Source: Aliamphritea hakodatensis
Lineage (GTDB): Bacteria; Pseudomonadota; Gammaproteobacteria; Pseudomonadales; Balneatricaceae
Assembly: GCF_024347195.1 (NCBI RefSeq)
Contig: NZ_AP025281.1
Span: 1,302,001 to 1,366,000 of the forward strand
Direction: 5' to 3'
Length of the DNA stretch: 64,000 bases
Under the pieces are notes generated by a model. It made no database searches, was not told the DNA's origin, and saw only the letters and a program-made list of their open reading frames with translations. The first letter of the stretch is position 1. Every line of letters starts with the position of its first letter. Positions 62,650-64,000 of the stretch are shown piece after piece. A program made the position numbers and the translations under genes.

Positions 62650-63655
62650 CGGAATCTCCCTGTGTCGTGGTCGGGACAACCACGTTGTGCATTAAGTAGC
62701 GTTGTTTGAATGTATCGCTGCAGGCCTTGAGTAAGCGCGTCATGATGGCGATAAAAATCAGGCTGAATGCCAGCCGGGCCCAGAGAATACCGGAATGGTC
62801 TGCGCCCAGCGTCATGATGAGCAGGGTATCTTCAATAATACTGTGACACAATCCAAGCAGACACAGCGCGGCGAAACAGTCCTGTGGTTCAATGTTGCCG
62901 CTGCGCGCTTCTCTGATCAGCAGGCCGCCCCCAAAGGATAAGCCCAGTGTAATACCTATGATGGTCAGAGAGGTTGCCTTGGGGCTGATACCGAGAATTT
63001 TCAGTACCGGTTTCAGCAGCCAGATCATCAGGCGTTCTATATGCAGCCAGCGCAATAATCGCAGCAGGCTCAGCAGTACAGCAATAATCACCAAAATCAT
63101 TGCAAAGCTTTTTATCTGGGAAACGGTCCAGGTTAGCAGGCTGTTATCGGTTTGCGCCGGTGGTTGCCAGAGTAATTCGACCGGTTGCTGTAACCAGTTT
63201 CCCCAGCTGTATATATGATGGAGGATGATACCCAGTATCAGCGCACAGATGATGCGTAATCCCAGTGCAATGGCCAGACGTACGCCGGCCTGCTGAACAA
63301 TCCGTACCTCAATGGGCAAGCTGTGTGCAATCAACATCATGCTGCCGAGCACTGTCACCTGAGCGACGGTCAAAACCTGATCATCCGCCATCTGAAAGAA
63401 AATGATCATACCGCCGTAAACATTGGTGATCATGGTGGTTGTCCAGACAATGCCCATGTTTTCCGGTAAGCCGACCAGCAGCATCAGTGGCTCCAGCAGG
63501 GCGCTGATATAAGGAATGGCACCCATTTCTTCAAGTATTTTGACAATAATGATGACCGGAAGCGTGAGCTTAAACAGCAGAAAGAAGACATCAAAAATTT
63601 CTTTCGTCAGGTCTGGCAGGGTATGTTTCCAAAAGGAGTGCCATATTTTATGCAT
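62639..63655 (-). CDS. Nucleoside recognition (Gate) domain membrane protein
   Basis: A 338-residue polytopic protein with two copies of a Gate/nucleoside-recognition-like unit. The first is near VFFLLFKLTLPVIIIVKILE and LPENMGIVWTTTMITNVYGG; the second near LLKPVLKILGISPKATSLTI and TLGLSFGGGLLIREARSG. Related proteins (YjiH, SpmA/SpmB) are thought to move nucleosides or small solutes, but the function is not established. ATG 63655 is chosen; an upstream in-frame ATG at 63712 adds 19 hydrophilic residues without a ribosome site. Confidence 0.75.
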   Translation of the reverse strand: MHKIWHSFWKHTLPDLTKEIFDVFFLLFKLTLPVIIIVKILEEMGAIPYISALLEPLMLLVGLPENMGIVWTTTMITNVYGGMIIFFQMADDQVLTVAQVTVLGSMMLIAHSLPIEVRIVQQAGVRLAIALGLRIICALILGIILHHIYSWGNWLQQPVELLWQPPAQTDNSLLTWTVSQIKSFAMILVIIAVLLSLLRLLRWLHIERLMIWLLKPVLKILGISPKATSLTIIGITLGLSFGGGLLIREARSGNIEPQDCFAALCLLGLCHSIIEDTLLIMTLGADHSGILWARLAFSLIFIAIMTRLLKACSDTFKQRYLMHNVVVPTTTQGDSGAR

Positions 63656-63823
63656 GGTTGAGCCTGTTACTGCATGGTTGTGATTGTCGGCTGATCGGTG
63701 CCGGGAAGGCATATAGTGTAATTCAGTGGGGGCTTTTCATATTTTGTATTTGTGGTTAGTAGGTTAATTAAATTTCTCAAATTGATATATTCGGATAATA
63801 AAAAAACATATACAGAGAATTTT

Positions 63824-64000
63824 ATGAAACTTCAGTTGGATCGTACCGACCGGCAGATACTCAATATTTTGCAGTGTAATAACCGCATCAGTAATTTGCA
63901 GCTGGCGGAAGAAGTGAGTTTGTCGCCCCCGGCGTGTCTGAAGCGGGTAAAGCGTTTGCGGGAGTCTGGTGTCATCGAGGCGGATGTGGCCATTCTTGAT
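63824..64000 (+). CDS. Lrp/AsnC family transcriptional regulator (3' end cut by window edge)
   Basis: The first 59 codons of an Lrp/AsnC regulator are visible, with no stop. The sequence LDRTDRQILNILQCNNRISN and LQLAEEVSLSPPACLKRVKR is the classic AsnC helix-turn-helix. The effector-binding RAM domain lies beyond the window. It is divergent from the Gate-domain gene, which it may control. Confidence 0.9.
   Translation, partial: MKLQLDRTDRQILNILQCNNRISNLQLAEEVSLSPPACLKRVKRLRESGVIEADVAILD

Overview
The window looks like chromosomal DNA of a marine-type gammaproteobacterium, probably Oceanospirillales-like. That is an inference from gene order and gene content; no rRNA gene is present. Supporting signs are the rpoN/lpt/kds and mla-murA housekeeping clusters in gammaproteobacterial order, groESL with a heat-shock promoter, carnitine and inositol catabolism, and an iron-sulfur APS reductase.

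Layout. Positions 1-9123 (minus strand) hold kdsD-kdsC-lptC-lptA-lptB-rpoN-hpf-ptsN-rapZ-ptsO, followed by a partial mgtE. Together they cover Kdo synthesis, LPS export, sigma-54, ribosome hibernation and the nitrogen-type PTS. Positions 9546-16224 (plus) hold mlaFEDCB-ibaG-murA-hisG-hisD. Then come a GhrA-like reductase, a FabG-like reductase, fxsA, and groES-groEL.

Positions 21198-34892 are an accessory island between two near-identical copies of the groEL terminator region (83 and 84 bp). The island holds, in order: a decayed group II intron (maturase/HNH remnant with four in-frame stops, plus domain V); a 793-bp near-tandem duplication carrying a two-TM 187-residue protein and orphan copies of an RTX N-terminus; a giant RTX/cadherin-like protein of about 3008 codons, broken by one in-frame TAA; and a GT-B glycosyltransferase broken by one in-frame TAG. 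No type I secretion genes, integrase or transposase are visible.

Beyond the island lie zinc-independent ribosomal protein paralogues (rpmE2-rpmJ2) under a Zur-like box, an Hpt/HD-GYP protein, a carnitine-degradation module (dehydrogenase-thioesterase fusion, BKACE enzyme, AraC-type regulator), an EptA-like phosphoethanolamine transferase and dgkA.

Positions 42849-56308 form a myo-inositol locus. On the minus strand are an ABC permease and ATPase, a Gfo/Idh/MocA dehydrogenase, an iolC-DUF2090 fusion, iolD, iolE and a GAPDH gene. On the plus strand are the binding protein, an RpiR-type regulator, iolG and iolB. Palindromes related to GGAA-N6-TTCC mark likely regulator operators.

Positions 56377-61650 hold a SemiSWEET gene and sulfate assimilation: cysN, cysD, a TSUP exporter and cysH. 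CysN has a C-terminal APS-kinase-like domain without a P-loop, and CysH has the cysteine pattern of APS reductase. This suggests that APS is reduced directly and PAPS is not made here. The window ends with rarD, a nucleoside-recognition/Gate-type membrane protein and the start of an Lrp/AsnC regulator.
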